NCBI GenBank assembly: GCA_003542955.1
Contig: DPJP01000232.1
Location: 11,037-16,975 of the forward strand
Direction: 5' to 3'
Source: Armatimonadota bacterium
Lineage (GTDB): Bacteria > Armatimonadota > Zipacnadia > Zipacnadales > UBA11051
DNA: 5,939 nt
The notes beneath the pieces were generated by a model, which saw only the letters and a list, made by a program, of their open reading frames with translations, did not search any database and was not told the origin of the DNA. The position numbers were made by a program, and so were the translations under genes. This document shows positions 5,938-5,939 of the stretch, piece by piece. The number at the start of each line of letters is the position of its first letter. Position 1 is the stretch's first letter.

Positions 5938-5939
5938 CC

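Noticed and set aside
5757..5939. A tRNA or tmRNA-like acceptor (GGAGGGG with CCCCTCC-A-CC at the window end).
   Set aside because: There is no T-arm GGTTCRA sequence before the 3' arm, the closing stem continues well past 7 bp, and no D or anticodon arms fit.

Overview
This is a GC-rich bacterial chromosomal window (roughly two thirds G+C by eye). The sequence does not fix the species. The phosphohexomutases resemble the GlmM-type enzymes of archaea, Bacteroidetes and several deep-branching bacterial phyla (an ISG(V/I)RG start and ASHNPxxWNALK) rather than E. coli GlmM. The UvrA is a true but somewhat divergent one. An under-sampled environmental phylum is a reasonable guess, and only a guess.

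Layout: positions 1-1515 (minus strand) hold the N-terminal 505 codons of uvrA, which runs off the left edge. A 146-bp divergent intergenic region (1516-1661) has an extended -10 promoter for uvrA and an overlapping consensus-like promoter for the plus-strand genes. Plus-strand genes follow: a galactokinase-family GHMP sugar kinase (1662-2834, GTG start) with a C-terminal tail of four 7-residue repeats; after an 81-bp gap, a phosphohexomutase paralogue whose catalytic serine is glycine (2916-4274); and, 8 bp further on, a second phosphohexomutase of identical length with the serine intact (4283-5641). The last 298 bp contain no convincing gene but carry a dense nested inverted-repeat element (5756-5937).

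The three plus-strand genes look like a small sugar-phosphate operon. A GHMP kinase of this type would make a sugar 1-phosphate, and the mutase would interconvert 6- and 1-phosphates, feeding nucleotide-sugar and cell-envelope precursor synthesis. The substrate cannot be read from the sequence. UvrA (nucleotide excision repair) is a divergent neighbour with no evident functional link.

The two most interesting points are (1) the tandem pair of equal-length mutases, one active-looking and one lacking the phospho-serine, and (2) the 182-bp element at 5756-5937. In (2), 16-bp perfect terminal inverted repeats, two internal hairpins and a 12-bp internal helix meet at a four-way junction whose four arms all share ATAG/CTAT. 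A further 9-bp pairing from one hairpin loop could form a pseudoknot. I do not recognise this element as any RNA or repeat family I know.
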